From NCBI GenBank assembly GCA_008694505.1, contig VZDJ01000174.1:6156601-6220600 (forward strand): DNA of 64,000 bases, read 5' to 3'. Source of the stretch: Cyanoderma ruficeps. Lineage: Eukaryota > Chordata > Aves > Passeriformes > Timaliidae. The notes beneath the pieces were generated by a model. That model did not search any database and was not told the origin of the DNA. It saw only the letters and a program-made list of their open reading frames with translations. Numbering within the stretch: the stretch's first letter is position 1; each line of letters begins with the position of its first letter. Both the position numbers and the translations under genes were made by a program. Positions 37,101 through 49,620 of this stretch are shown piece by piece.

Positions 37101-38534
37101 AGGAGGAGATTGATCATGATGTAGGACTGGTATTTTGATGTGAGGGAGCAGAAAGTGGGGAGAGTGTGGAGGTCTCTTCCCACCAAGGGAATCTCAGTTT
37201 TCTGGGGAGAGTGACAGCTCCCAGCAGTGCACTTTAACTGGTGTGTTTCTGGAAGTGAAAAAACATGGGGGGAAAAAGAATCACCTTTGTGTTTTCATGG
37301 GGATCAAGCCTCTTCAAAAAGAGTAAATTTTGGCATATTGCAGTGTATTCCTCATGCTGGTGAAAGGAACAAAAATAGGCTGTGGAGGTTTTCCCACCTC
37401 GTGCATCGACATCCCGTTGGCTTTGCCTTCCCAGGCAGCTGCCAAACTAGAAGCTTTGGAATGTCTTTTTGCAGGTACTTTTCAAGAAGGTCAGAACTTG
37501 GGTTGCAGCTGAATTACAAAGTAAAACCTTCACTGTGATGTGCAGAAATGTTTTTAGACTTTCTTCTAATGATACGTTGCCAAGCTTTAAAGTTGAATGA
37601 ACTTTAAATATCACCTCTGTTTAGCAGCATTTGAACTTTGTTTTCTACTTCCTTCAGCCTCAAAAAAGAAATAATATTGTGTCCTCTTTAGACTATGGCC
37701 ACTGAAATGGTGTTTGTCTCTATTGTTAAAAAAAGAATAAGAATCTGGCTGCCTAATTACCCAGTGCTGCTCCTTTTAATTTTGAAAGTTCATCCTTTGC
37801 CCCTGCTCTTTTTAATGTGGATTTTCTAAACAGCATCTAAAAATGCGTGTCTAAAAGACCTAATTAGTGTTGATATTTCAATATCTGAACTTATAATTTA
37901 GCTTTTTTAATAGGGCACCTGGGTATCAGCATTAAATATGAAGAAAATTGAACCTTCCCCAAAAGTGAGTGCATGTCATTTTAATTGGGGATGGGGAAAG
38001 AAAAAAACCCTAAAACTTCAGCCTGAAATATTTTTTGGGCGCTGCTTGTTTGGGCATGCTTTGTCCCAGGGAGAGAAGGGGGCAAATGGTATTTAATTAA
38101 TGCTTCAGTAATACCACGCTCACTGAGCTTTATGGTTTTAGAAAAATTTGCCTGGGCAAAGTTGTCCTGGCCAAGGTAGATATCTGTTTGGTTGATATTT
38201 TAAGGCTGATACAGCATTGTTCACACCTTCTTGGAATGTAATACAGGAATAAACAGGAAACCCAATCTCCTTAGCACCTTGAGTCGCACAGACAGGCCGT
38301 GCTCTGAGACAGGGATTTATTTCATGCATGGTGGCCTAGACACGAAACAAATGTGTAGAAAAGGGAATTATGTAGAATTGAAAGTGACAATTATGCAAAC
38401 ATTCCAGTTGAGGAAGAAGTAAATTCTTCTCTTTTTCCATGTGCTCTGCTTCAGAGCTAACGAGCAGCCTCTTGGGGGTTTTGCTCTGTGTTTGTATCTG
38501 TCATATCTCTCTCATCTCACTTGCTTCTTGTTCC
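34136..38534 (+). other. Intron 1, middle part
   Basis: Intronic DNA without a recognised exon. There is a GC-richer patch at about 34,980-35,280, where overlapping open frames of up to 139 codons occur on both strands, as expected from composition. A small tandem, atgtaaact repeated twice, lies near 35,624. I see nothing else of note. Confidence 0.5.
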
Positions 38535-38579
38535 TTTTTTTTTTTTTTNNNNNNNNNNNNNNTTTTTTTTTTTTTTTTT
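38535..38579. other. Poly-T tract containing a 14-N gap
   Basis: T14 (38,535-38,548) is followed by 14 N (38,549-38,562) and T17 (38,563-38,579). The gap lies wholly inside a homopolymer, so its true length is unresolved. It could be a plain T-run or the poly-A end of an antisense retro-inserted sequence, but the DNA after it shows no recognisable gene copy. Confidence 0.9.
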
Positions 38580-41500
38580 CTGGTTTGACCTTATTTTCCC
38601 TTTTGTTCCATGGAGTCATTCAATCTTTGTACTGCTGGGTTTGTTTACCTTGCCAGAGGAAAATGTTAGCACCCTTCCATTTTGGAGCCCAGGCTGCTGT
38701 GCTCAGTCCCTTGCAGCCCAGCACCGTGGCCTTCGCTCCCTGCCTGGGCACAGGAACACGGTGACTGTTGGCATCCAGATCCCTTTATTCAATTGTTTTT
38801 TGGCTTTTAAAAGGGAGGAGAAGCTGTTGAGCGAAGAAACAAGCTGTGAAAAATAGCTCTGTGTTTAGATGGACACCCTTTTGCAAAGCTAAAGAACTTG
38901 ATCTTCCACGCTGCTGGGTAATTCCCATGCTTGCAGAAACGGGGAGAATGAGCAGGGAGCTGGGGCTGTGACCACTTTAATCTGACCTAAGTATGTGTTT
39001 TTGCTGAAGGGGATGGTCCTTTCCTGCCCTGGCTGCTTGTCCCGATTACCTCCCTTGTGCCAGCACTGGCATTTATGCTGCCAGGAAAACTAATTCCCTG
39101 GTTCCCTGATCTGGCTGGCTGCACAGCCACGCAAATACCCTTCTGGCACGGGGCAGGCGGGACGCAGGGGAGGAGGGTATGCAGAGCAGATGTGTATTGA
39201 TTAAAGGAACCCTGCAAATATGGCCTGAGCCTCTGGAGCAGGATTACAGCTACATATTCTTTCTGTGTTTTAGGTCATCTTCCAAGTCTGCTGAAATGGG
39301 TAGTGTAAAATGATGGTTGTGTTGGAGTGACTCTGGTCTTGGTATAAGCTTCAGAAGTTGGTCATGTATGGGGTAGTGGGGAGTGGCTAAGGGTAAAAAG
39401 GATTACTGGGAAAGATAAAACTTCGCTTGCACGTTAATTGCTCTGAGAACAGGGTTTCTACCTTATTTTCAGTGATTAGTTTCAATGTGACAGGGAGGAA
39501 GAAGAGACAAGCTTTTTTGTGCTTGGCTGGTTGCTTGGAGTGGATGAGGTATCTAACCCTTTTGATGGCAGAAAGTGAAAAGCAGTTCAGTCTGTAAATG
39601 GCATTTGTAGCTCTGTTCACACAATTCCTCCTTTTTGGCCTTCTGTTCCTTTTTTCTCCTCCTGTCTTTCTTTCTGTACTGTATCCCGTGCATGTGTTGT
39701 ATTAAGGAGAAGCCTGTATTGGATATTAAATCCAAAGAGTGGGGGAAGAAGGAGCTCTTCTAATCAGTGTCATTTTCCCAGCTGTAATCCCACAGAGGGA
39801 TTGAAGAAAGTGTCAGGAGGATAAGATCAGTGTTTGAGCCCAGCTAAACGCTGGCTCTGCTGTGTGAAAATGGCTTTAATGGAGCTTGGTTGTGTGGGGA
39901 GAAAATGGCACATAAATTGTGCAAATTTCTAAATAAAAAGCATTTAATTGTGCTAAAAGAGGGGGAGTGCCCCTCTTGTGTGCACATTGGAGACTTCAGT
40001 GAGCATAAGTAACCTCTGTGGCACAGCAGTCATTGACCTTGTCAGGCCCTGCCATCGGAGGTCATGTGTGGTGAAGTGGGTTGCCACAGGGGATTAGCAC
40101 ATCTGGGCAGAGGAGTTTTTCCTTCTGAGCCTTGTGCACACCAAATCCCATCTCCAGCAGAGCACGTGGAGTCATCAGAGAGCCCAAGGAGCGAGGGGAT
40201 GGGGAGGCACCTGCCAGAAGAGCAGGGGAGAAACCTGTCTGGAGCCAGGGGCTTTCTTGGCCCTAGCTGTGGGAGAAAGAACACTTGGTTACACCATGGA
40301 CTCCCAGTTCCAATGAGGAGAAGGTGGACTTGAAATTTAACCATAAAACCCCACGAACTTTCCTCGGTAATCTCATAATTAAATACTTTTGAACAGAGAA
40401 CTGTCATTTTTGCCCAGATTTCCCTTATAGTTTTGCATGCACAAATGTTCTCTTGTAGTTTTGCATCCTAGCTACAGCGATTAGTTTGGTATGAGAGGTA
40501 AAATTTTATGCAGGAAGGAGGCTGATATGCTGATTTACTGGGCTGAAAATATGCAGAGGATGATGTTTTGTTATAAACCTCAGAAGGAATGAGTGGTGTA
40601 TCGGCTCCCATGTAAGATTTCACAATTACTGTGTGAAGATATTAGGCCCAATTCACAGATGGCAGTGTCTGAAGTACGGGGAAAACAGATAATTACCAGC
40701 AACTGATCTGTTTGCTCTGTGCCTAAAGGAGAGAATATTTAAGGCTGGCTTTCCTGCTTGAATGAAGTGTTTATTAGAAAGCTTGATGCCATGGCATCCT
40801 TGAAGTCTAAGCATTGCAGTGTCAGATTTTATACAGAGCTGTTCTGCTTTGCCTCCTGTATTCTTTACAATTCTGCCTTAGTTGAATTAATTTCATACCC
40901 CAGGAAGAAGATATTAAAAGAAAATTACCAATACTTCCAGCAGGAATCGTTGGTGTCTTAGTAGGCAGAAGGGGCATTAAAATTGAAGCTCTCTGGTCTT
41001 TGTGTTTGCCAGTAAAGGACATAATTTGTCACTGATGCCCAGTCACCTCCTGGATGAGGAGAGATGGTAATGCTCTGCTCCTGCCTTAGTTGTGAGCACC
41101 TAGAATGAAGCTGTAGTTGGCTGTAGTTACTAGAGGACTGGGTGCTGATGGAGTTTGACATTTGTGCTAAATATTTGCTAGGCAGGAAAATGAGAGTTGT
41201 GCAAATTAATGAGTTATAGAAAGCACTATCTGAACAGCATCAGGAAAATGATGCTGAAGGTTGGTTGTTGGAGGTTCAGGCTCACAAGTGGTGTTGGTGA
41301 CACCATAAAGGTGCAGCCCACACTGGGATTTTCAGCACTGGTGGCTTCTCAGGCTTCTTCAGAGGTTACACAATTCCTGCAAAGTGTTCTAGACTGCTGG
41401 GCATGGGTGTTTTTTTACAGTCACCTTTAGAAGTTGTGCCTTGACTTCCTGCCAGGAACTGTGGGGCACAGCTGAAAGTCTGGACCTGTGTCACAGTAGT

Positions 41501-43509
41501 GGTGGAGATGTGGATGGAGCCTGGGGTCTCCTGTTTCAGCGCTTACTGTACCGTATTGCATCTGAAATACCAGGTTGGACTTGGAGAATTAAGTGGTGCA
41601 ATTATGAAGCGGAGGAAAAAAACCCCACTTATGTGGTGGCTGTGATAAATTAGTCATTTTGTACCTCCAAATAGCCAATTATTCCTCTGACTGGCTTTTA
41701 TCTGACCAATTTGCATGTGCAGTCATGGTAACTGGTTTGCAGATTAGGTGCAGAATTTCATGTAGATCTGATGTTGCGTTTTCGTCTTGCTCCCTTGGAA
41801 GCAAAATGCATGGATGAGGGGTTCTGTGTAACTCATTACTGTTAGCTGCTTTGTTTTTTTCACTCTCAAAGCTTCTTCAGACTTGAAAGAAACAAGATGG
41901 CTCACTCTTGTAGCTTGGTGTTTTTTTATTTTTAATATCAGACAAGACGATGTAAAGTGGTCCCAGCTCTGCAGAAGCTGCAGCACAGATTTCATTTGTA
42001 TTGGCGTTCTTGGCTGCACCTTTTGAGAACACTTTGTTTGAGGGCTGGGAAATCACTGGAGCTGCAGTGTATTTCAGAAGAGATGTGAAAGGAGAAAAAT
42101 TTTTTAAAAGCTGAAGGAAAGAAGGAAAAATGAACTGAAGCAGCTTGAGGTGACCGGGGTGAAATGGTGCCTCGCTGAAGGGAGTGTCAAAACTCTCTGT
42201 CCTCTCTGGTGCCAAATTGCCATGGCTGCCCTCTGATTTTGATCTGAAGCTGAAAATTAACAAATAGTAGTATATTTAATGTTGTACACCTAGAGAGCTA
42301 AGTGAAGTATTAATTTGAAGAATATTAATTATTCAGGTAGCTGAATTTTGCTAGTAGGTTACACATAAGCTCTGTTTCTGTCAGGGATTTATGTCAATTT
42401 AGCGTGCTGTGGACTTCATAGAATCTCTGATATGAGCAGCCTTTGAAGTGGAGAAACGGTATAAAATATTTGCCAACAGCCACCCAGCTTTTTAAAGCTT
42501 CATTTCCTTCAAATAAGTCAGCCTTTTATAAAAACAAGCAAAACTGAGTTGCAAGTACAAGAATAAGAGGATGCTTTTTCAAAAGCTGGGGTTTTTTATA
42601 TAGGCTCCAGCAATGCAGCTGTAGTTACCTTCATCTCCAGTGCTGCTAAAGACAAATTAAGCTAATAAAACAGTATCTTGCAACATCATAACAAATAAAT
42701 GGGCTAATCTGTATGTAAGTTTCTTGCTACACCAAATTTAAACTGCTTGAGTGTTTCCTCTTTTGGTGAGAGTGGAGGTTTTTGTAAACATAACCTTTTC
42801 AAGGGTCTGTGGAACAATGCCTTGTCAATCATTCACTGTTTAGGGATTGAAGCTTGTACGGTAAGAAGTATTTTGAGAGAATTATATATTTCTTTTCTTG
42901 TGACAGCTTCATTTTAAACTGAAGGCAGGTTCCAGGGAGGCAGCTGTATCCACCTGCCTGGTGTTACCCAGCTTCACTGGTAACCAAAGGAGTTCCCTGG
43001 TTCCCATCACATCCCAGCTAGTATATCATCAGTATAAAGTGGATGTGGGTGCACATCCATGTGTGAGCAAATGTGTTTTCTCTCCTCTATGTGCTTAAAA
43101 TAGTTGGACCTGTCTTAGGTTGCTTGTGAACTCCTGCTTGTTCTTTTCTTTTGCCTGTTCTTTTGGATTGACCACTCATGGCACTATCTTTTTTTTTTTT
43201 GAGTAGAGCAGCACCTGTGAAGTGTCCTGGTCTTGCATAAGACCTTTTATTAAAATAATTGCAGGTGCACAAGTACCTAATTTTAAATTCTCTGAGCTGT
43301 TCAAACTTGTGAGTTTTTTCACATCCTGCTTGTGAATTGAATTATTCACAGATATTGAATTATCAGGGTGTAAGTTTTATTAAAACTGGGTGTGAAATTT
43401 AATTTTTGCGAATAATTTTCTCTGCAGTAGCTGCTCAAGAGCCCTTCCAAAGTACTTTTAGCACAGCTTGGGGCAAAACTGGAAAAATCAGAGTTGAAAA
43501 TTGGGGCAC
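38580..43509 (+). other. Intron 1, between poly-T gap and second MIR relic
   Basis: Intronic DNA with no recognised exon or RNA gene. It includes a short direct duplication of tagttttgcat at about 40,427 and 40,458, a weak MIR-like trace (about 40,639-40,695), and AT-rich stretches near 42,290-42,350 and 42,655-42,720. Confidence 0.5.
40639..40695 (-). mobile_element. Possible MIR relic (reverse orientation)
   Basis: The run atattaggcccaattcacag followed by atgg-cagtgtctgaagtac-gggga lines up with the reverse complement of the MIR tail ('tattatccccattttacagatgaggaaactgaggcacagaga'-type phrase, compared in short pieces). It is only about 55 bases with many mismatches, so this is tentative. 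Confidence 0.3.
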
Positions 43510-43625
43510 ATCACTTTTCCCCCTGTCTAGATAAGTTATTTAATCTCTGTCCCTCTGTTTCTTCTGTAAAACAAGGATAACTTATCTCCTGGCACTTTAC
43601 TGCTTAGTAGTTGTAAACCCTGCAA
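43510..43625 (+). mobile_element. MIR SINE relic (plus orientation)
   Basis: The stretch containing aagttatttaatctctgtcc, then ctctgtttcttctgtaaaac and aaggataa, matches the classic MIR phrase order 'aagttacttaacctctctg / cctcagtttc / tcatctgtaaaatgggga / taa' with few gaps. Upstream, cacttttccccctgt-ctag fits the 'cacttactagctgtgtgac' region. It is the clearest SINE in the window. MIR relics are known in birds at low copy number. Confidence 0.75.
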
Positions 43626-46600
43626 GCAGGATCTTTTTGATAGGGAGTACATTAAGATTAAAGTACACGGTGTTTTGTTCTGAAGAGTTTGAGGATGAAA
43701 TTTATAGGCAACTGTAAGCTGCATGTTTGCTTATGATAAAATTGGGAGATGGAGTATAAAGGAACAGACACTGGTACTTGCAGCTTTACAGTACAAACAG
43801 CCTCTTGTTTGTGGTGATAAAGGCAAGAAATCCAGTGTATTCTACCAGCTACAAATAGCTGCATGGCATAGAGCTTTTCACTCTGTAAAAATGGTCTTTT
43901 TCTCATTCTCAAATCAGTCTCTCAGCTGTTCCTGCTAAAAGGTCCTCTCTCCACTTGTTTAGTGACTCGGAATTTTTGTTACTCTAACAGTAAAAAGCAT
44001 CTTTCACTGCTGAACGTCCTTCAGCCATTGCCGTGCTTTCTTCCCCCTCCCTTTTCTATATTCTAAGGATTTAGTTTCTGAAATTCCCCCCAATCCTTTG
44101 GCTTAATCAGCTGGAAAGTGCAGACAGCAGCGTGGCAAGGCAGTAGGTTGCTCTGGATGATCATCCTTCCCGCAGCCACCTTTGCCTGCCCCTGCTTGGT
44201 TCTGCAAAAGGCTCCTGTGCTGATGGCTCTGGAATCGTGCTGGGATTGCTGCAGCATGTGGGAGTGCCCTGCAGGGCTGCCCTGAGCAGAGCCCTCCCTT
44301 CCCCTGCATCTGGCCTTGGGATTTCTGCCTCCTCTTCCACAGCTCTGCCAAGTGCAGTAGCAGCCCTGCTTGGTTTTTCCCCCCTGTCACTCCCCAGCTC
44401 TTCTGGATATTGTGTGAATACTGGGGAGGGAAGATGAGGTTTGTGTGGATGATGAAGAATTTTGGAGAGGGAAATTGGCTTAGTAGCCTTGGGATATGAT
44501 TTTATAACTAATAACTGGAGATGTCTCTTCGCTTCTCTCTGATGGATCCACTGTCTTAAAGCTTTTTGGCAACAAAATTCAAAACTGATATTTAATCTTG
44601 GACAAGGGGAAAGATGAAAAACTGAAAGATCGTTTCTCCTCATGACTGTACATTTAGATATTTCTGGATGTGTGTCTGTGAGTTGTTCTTCATTCCCAGC
44701 CCCTTCCACAAACACAGCTCCTCATCTTATGGCATTGATCATTCCCTTGTGGTTTTGAGTCAGAAAATCTCAAAGGCTTTTCATACCTGCTTAGGGGACT
44801 CTTTAATAATAGCGGGCCACTGGGGCAGGTGTCCTGGAAAGCTTTTCAATGATGGATCAAAATCTAAACTAAAATTAAAAAAACCAACCAAACAAACAGC
44901 CCCAAACCCACCCAAATTGTGTAATGTGTATAATGAAGACTGTGAACCATTTGCTTCCCCAGAATTCACACTGGTGCATTGTTTGACCTGTGATGTGGGT
45001 TAAATACCTCTAAGAGGGGTTGTCCAGTACAAGCCTTAGATCTTGCACAATGAGGAGATCATAGTTTAGGCAGGTGTGTGAAAGGCTCCTTTAAAAAGAG
45101 CAGAGGGCTACATTAACAGGGTTGTGGATGGGATAACCAGGAGAGTTATGCATGGAGCTGCTGTAATGATTGCTGCCAGGGCTGGTCTGCATCCCTTTAT
45201 GAGAAAATTACATCCATAGCATGGTATTAACGTGTTTGCATGAAATCAGGGTGAGTCTGGGCTAGGGCACGGCCTCTCGGCCCTGCCAGAGCTCTAGATC
45301 ATTGCCTAGAGAGGGAATTTTGCAGTGGCCAGGGACCATCAAGAGGAAAACTTTCCTTTGGGACTGTATTTCTATTATTTTGTTGATATCTTTTCAATAA
45401 ATTCCAGCAAAAAGCAGCAGAATACCCAGACATGGAGAAGCAGGTGGCTGGTCTGTGGGTCAGTGGTGGGGTTGTATTGTGTGGAGTGTGTTGTTACTTG
45501 GTCATTTTGCTTTTTCCTCTGCATTTTGTTGAGTTCTCCATCTCTCCATGCACATCATAGATGGGAAAATTGCAGGGAGAGTTGCACAAAGCTGTCTTTC
45601 TTGTCATTTCTGCTTAAATCTCACGTGACAGTTGGACAGAAGCTGTTTTCACTGCTTGAAGTGAGGGGGAGGTGAAATGGGTGGTGGATTTCTAAAGAAA
45701 ACTATATATACTTATTTTTCTGCATGCAGGCGGCTTGTGTTTGTGGTGGTGTGGGCAAGGAAGCACCTCATTACACAATCTATATTGGGTCTGTAGTGGA
45801 GAGAGCTTGATTTCCTCCTGGGTACAGATTTATCTCCCATGTCAAGACAGTTTGGATACCCCTGTGGAGGGGATTTTATTCTGCCTTTCCTTCCCAGCTT
45901 GTGACTGCTGGGGGAAATGCATGCAGTGGGAACACAGGGTGCACTTTCCCTTTTTATTTCTTTATTCCTTTTTTATGTATTTCTCCTTTCAGTGGGACAG
46001 TAGGTGCAGTGGAGATGTTTCTAAACCACATTAATTGGTTGTGACGCCACTCGGCCTCTGGCCAGAGCTGACCAGGCAGGGCCAGTCATCACCCCTGTGG
46101 CATGGCCAGGCTGATCCAGGCTTGCACCACAGCCCAAGCCCTTTGCTCTCAGGAGGGTTGGAAAAAACACAATTTAGCTGTGGCTGGGATTTCCTGGCTC
46201 GAGTGCAGGAGCTGCAGCACTGTCTCCTGAGACTGGGGCTGGTGGGTTGGTAACCGTGCCCCAACAAACTGCAGGAAATGGCAGGGCTGTGCTTCCTGCA
46301 TCTGCTGCTGCTTCCCCAGGGCTGTGCTGCTGGGGATGGGGAGGCTTCAGAGACACCTGGGTGTGCTGGGGCACCTATGGACCCATCATGACTGAAAACA
46401 AGGGCAGGGAGTCAGATGAGAGTAAATACTGAAATAATGGAGAACTAGCCATGCTTGACCCCCCACACCCATGGCCTCCTTCACCCTGAGGTCAGCGGCT
46501 TGCAGGAGGACTGACTCACCCCTGGTTCCTACTGAATAAAACATTCTGGCTGCAGTCTAAAAGTGGAAGTGGAGCTGGTCCTGGAGTGCTGGAGCTCCAA

Positions 46601-49329
46601 GGAAGCTCCTGGCCAGCCTTCCCAGCAGCAGCACAGTGCCAGGCAATTGTTCATCTGGAGCTCTGTGAGGTCCAGCGAGCCGAGGAGAGAGGAGTGATCC
46701 CCTGGTGGCCCTGTGGCCACTGTCCCTCAGGCTGGGCTGTAGATGAGCAGATCTATCTTCAGTGTGTTCCTTAGTGCTGGGAGCAAGTCAGGCCCTGTGT
46801 CCTGTGGCCACAAAGAAGTTTTCCCATGAGAGGTCAGGTGAGCTGAGGCATGGCTGTGCTGCTGGGCTTGGCCAACTTGGTTACATAGCTCTGCCCCTCC
46901 TGTTGCTCTTGCAGCAGCTGTAAGGGAATTAAACCTCAAGTTTTTAAAATCATGCATTCTTCAGAACAGCAGTCAGGCTGGGATACAACACAGTGCTGTA
47001 TGGGGGAAGGAGAGGAGCAATTGGCGCTGGTATTACACACCCAGGTTGTTTTTGGTGTGATATTCTAGATGCCTCTAAGGGTAAATAACTAGATATACAT
47101 TTTTACTTGTGTATTTAAATCTATACATCCCTGGACTTTGGGCCAGTTCAGGTCTAAAATTGAGGGTTTCTTTTGTTGCAGAAGCTTTTTTTTCTCAATC
47201 CACCACTTTCCTCCCTTAGGAGTGTGAGGATGCCCAGCCAGGCTCAGCTTATGTAACGTGTGTCAAGCAGTGAGCCTGGCTTTGGGCAAAGGCTGTGAGC
47301 AGGGGACGTTATCCCAGGCTGGCATTTGTGCTCTCTGGATTCATGGGGACACACGGTGTACAGCAGGAACGGGTGGGAGAACGAGCACCATTGTTTGCCA
47401 GGGGATAATGTCTGCACAGTGTGAAAGTCAGCTGGAGACTTGGCACAACAGAATTGCAGTGTGCACACGCACGTGGTGCCCTGGGGACAGCCAGCACTTC
47501 CCGCTGCCTGCCCGGCTTCTGCTGTGGTCAGCACTTATGCAGGGTCTCAGATGATATTTAATAGGAAGGATGGGTGATCAGGTTTAGTTTGGGTTGCTTT
47601 CATGCATGTCTAGAGAAAGCAGCTTACAAAAGGAGAGGGAACAAAAGTCATCTCACACGCATGACAAAAAATGTGATGAAAATACATTGCAGTTGCACCA
47701 ATTTTCTTTACCACTATGACTTTATTGGACTAGAGAGGAAATGGGAACCCAAGGGAGGGATATTGAAGAGATGACCTTTTGGAGTCCAAGGGAAAAATAG
47801 TTTGTCCAAAAGCTTACAGTTATGTATTAAAAGTTGTCACCTTCCTGCCCCTCTCTCCATATTTTTTTCCTGTTGTTTTTTCCGTATCAGTATCATAGAC
47901 TGTTTTTCCCCTGGCTCATTTGCTGACTGTAGGTATGTGGTACTTGTCTGTTCTCTCTGAATTCTGTTCACCTTGGCCATCTGAAAAAGCCTTCCTTTAG
48001 CAGACAGCAGCACAGAGCAGCAGAAGCACAGGCACATGTGAGTGAACGGCAGAACAGGATTTGAGTGTTGTTGCGTGTTTTGAGAAACGGTGATCTTTCC
48101 CCTGAAGGACTGAGCTCTCAAATCTGAACCTGGCAATCCCCCTGAATTGGACTTGGCTTTCTCTGGGAACTGTAAAACCAGCAAATTTTCAAAACCTCCT
48201 GCTAATGGCTTGCTGAGTGAAGATCAATAGAGATGCCGAGAGGAGCCAGGCCTGGAGAAAGAACATATAATGCAAGCTGCCTGATTAATTTGCTCTGGAG
48301 AATAAAAGCCTTCAGAGATGAGAACAGGGTATAAAATAAGCAGTTACAGACTTGCTATCCACTGAGTAGAATATGTTAACTTCTTCAGTCTGGTTAAGGG
48401 TTTCCAGCATGAATTTTGTGATGGCATAGTGTAATTTAGTGTGAGAAGGAATAGTCAGAGTATGGATGAGACCCCTGCCCATTGCTCTGCCCCCCAAAGC
48501 CACTTGTACTTCTATCCCATGTGTCGTGTGAGCACAGGAAAGGAGGTGTGTTGACTTCAAAACTGGAGTATGTATCTTCCTCTAGTCCTTGGAGTAGGTT
48601 CACGATTTCTGTTGTCAGTGCTGGAGTTTAAACAGTCCTGGCTGTAAACAACAATAAGAAACTGTTTTCTTCCCTTTTGGGCAGTTTCAGTCTGTATTTA
48701 AACACAGTATTTCTTCAGGAGAATTAGAGTCATCTCTGTTCTCTGAGTCACATTTAACCATCCTTGTTGGGCAACCACGTCTGGGGTGGAGAGTGCCCTG
48801 GGTGAACTGCTGGGTCCCGAAATTGAAGATGGGTGGTGGACAAAGCTGCCCTTGGAAGTGTTTGCATGCTTGCTTCTCAGATGCTCCTAATTCAGGCAAC
48901 TGCTCCCTTCCTGAGCCCAGTGACTTCCATGCTCGTGGTGTTGTTGCGGTGTTTTTCTGCTTGATGGCTCCAGTTAAGAGATAAGTCAGTTTTCCAAAAG
49001 AAAAGAACTTTAAAGGCTGTTTTCTTGCATGCTCTTCTGTTGCCATGATGCCTGCGCTCAGACCATTGCTGGTAAAGAAAGGAAATTGGGATTTTGGCCA
49101 AGACACTGGTCTTAATGTTTTTCCTCTGTTTGGAAAGGGTTGTTAATCACAGGTGTCCAGAACCCCCAATAAATATCCTGGTGGTGCTTCGCCAGCAGCC
49201 AAGGTGTGGTGGTGGCTTGACTAGATCCTAGAGTGATTACTTGGGCTTCCTGCACTACTGTGTTTCCACTGAGAAGAAAAATGTTATCCTAAAATCTTGT
49301 TTTCATGTTTGTTCTCAAGCTACTTAACA
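43626..49329 (+). other. Intron 1, after second MIR relic
   Basis: Intronic DNA. Overlapping open frames of up to 184 codons (minus strand, 44,161-44,715) and several near 46,000-47,500 occur where GC content rises. None has a recognisable domain, and opposing strands are equally open. An A/C-rich low-complexity run lies at about 44,865-44,920. I see no RNA gene. Confidence 0.5.
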
Positions 49330-49620
49330 TGCATGGTTTATTTTTAGAGAAAACAATGTCAGCCAGATTTGTGCTAATTGTTGGCAACAGTATGTTAGCC
49401 CCTCAAATGCTGACAGGGAGACAATGTTTGGTGATTGCAGCCATGCAAAGCTAAAAATGACTTTAATTAAACAATCATGAAGTATACTTTGCAATGTATG
49501 AGTAAAATAGTGCGTTTTTTGGATTGGAGTTTTATTTATGTAATTTTTTTCGCTCAGCTGATGGCAGGTGTTGTGTGACAAATTGGATCTCATTGTCTTC
49601 TGCCTTTAATTATTATTCCT
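49330..49620. promoter_or_regulatory. Candidate conserved non-coding element in intron 1 (unverified)
   Basis: This is an AT-rich, non-repetitive block with three SOX-type cores (ACAATG at 49,353-49,358 and 49,421-49,426; CATTGT at 49,591-49,596). It also has a homeobox core, TAATTA, at 49,464-49,469 beside an acaat, a further TAATTATT near 49,607, and a gttggcaacag motif near 49,379. This combination of SOX and homeodomain sites resembles neural enhancers known around AUTS2-family genes. Of the candidate elements I list, its texture is the most persuasive, but conservation is untested. Confidence 0.35.

Noticed and set aside
39800..39890. Weak MIR-like phrase around ggctctgctgtgtgaaaatg
   Set aside because: Only a few scattered words agree and the order of the diagnostic blocks is not kept.
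41571..41590. CR1-like phrase ggttggacttgga
   Set aside because: The match is too short and the diagnostic tattc/tatga end is absent. Similar short phrases near 56,050, 56,856 and 57,328 were also rejected.
44161..44715. Minus-strand open frame of 184 codons
   Set aside because: No recognisable domain, overlapping open frames on the other strand, and a locally higher GC content explain it.
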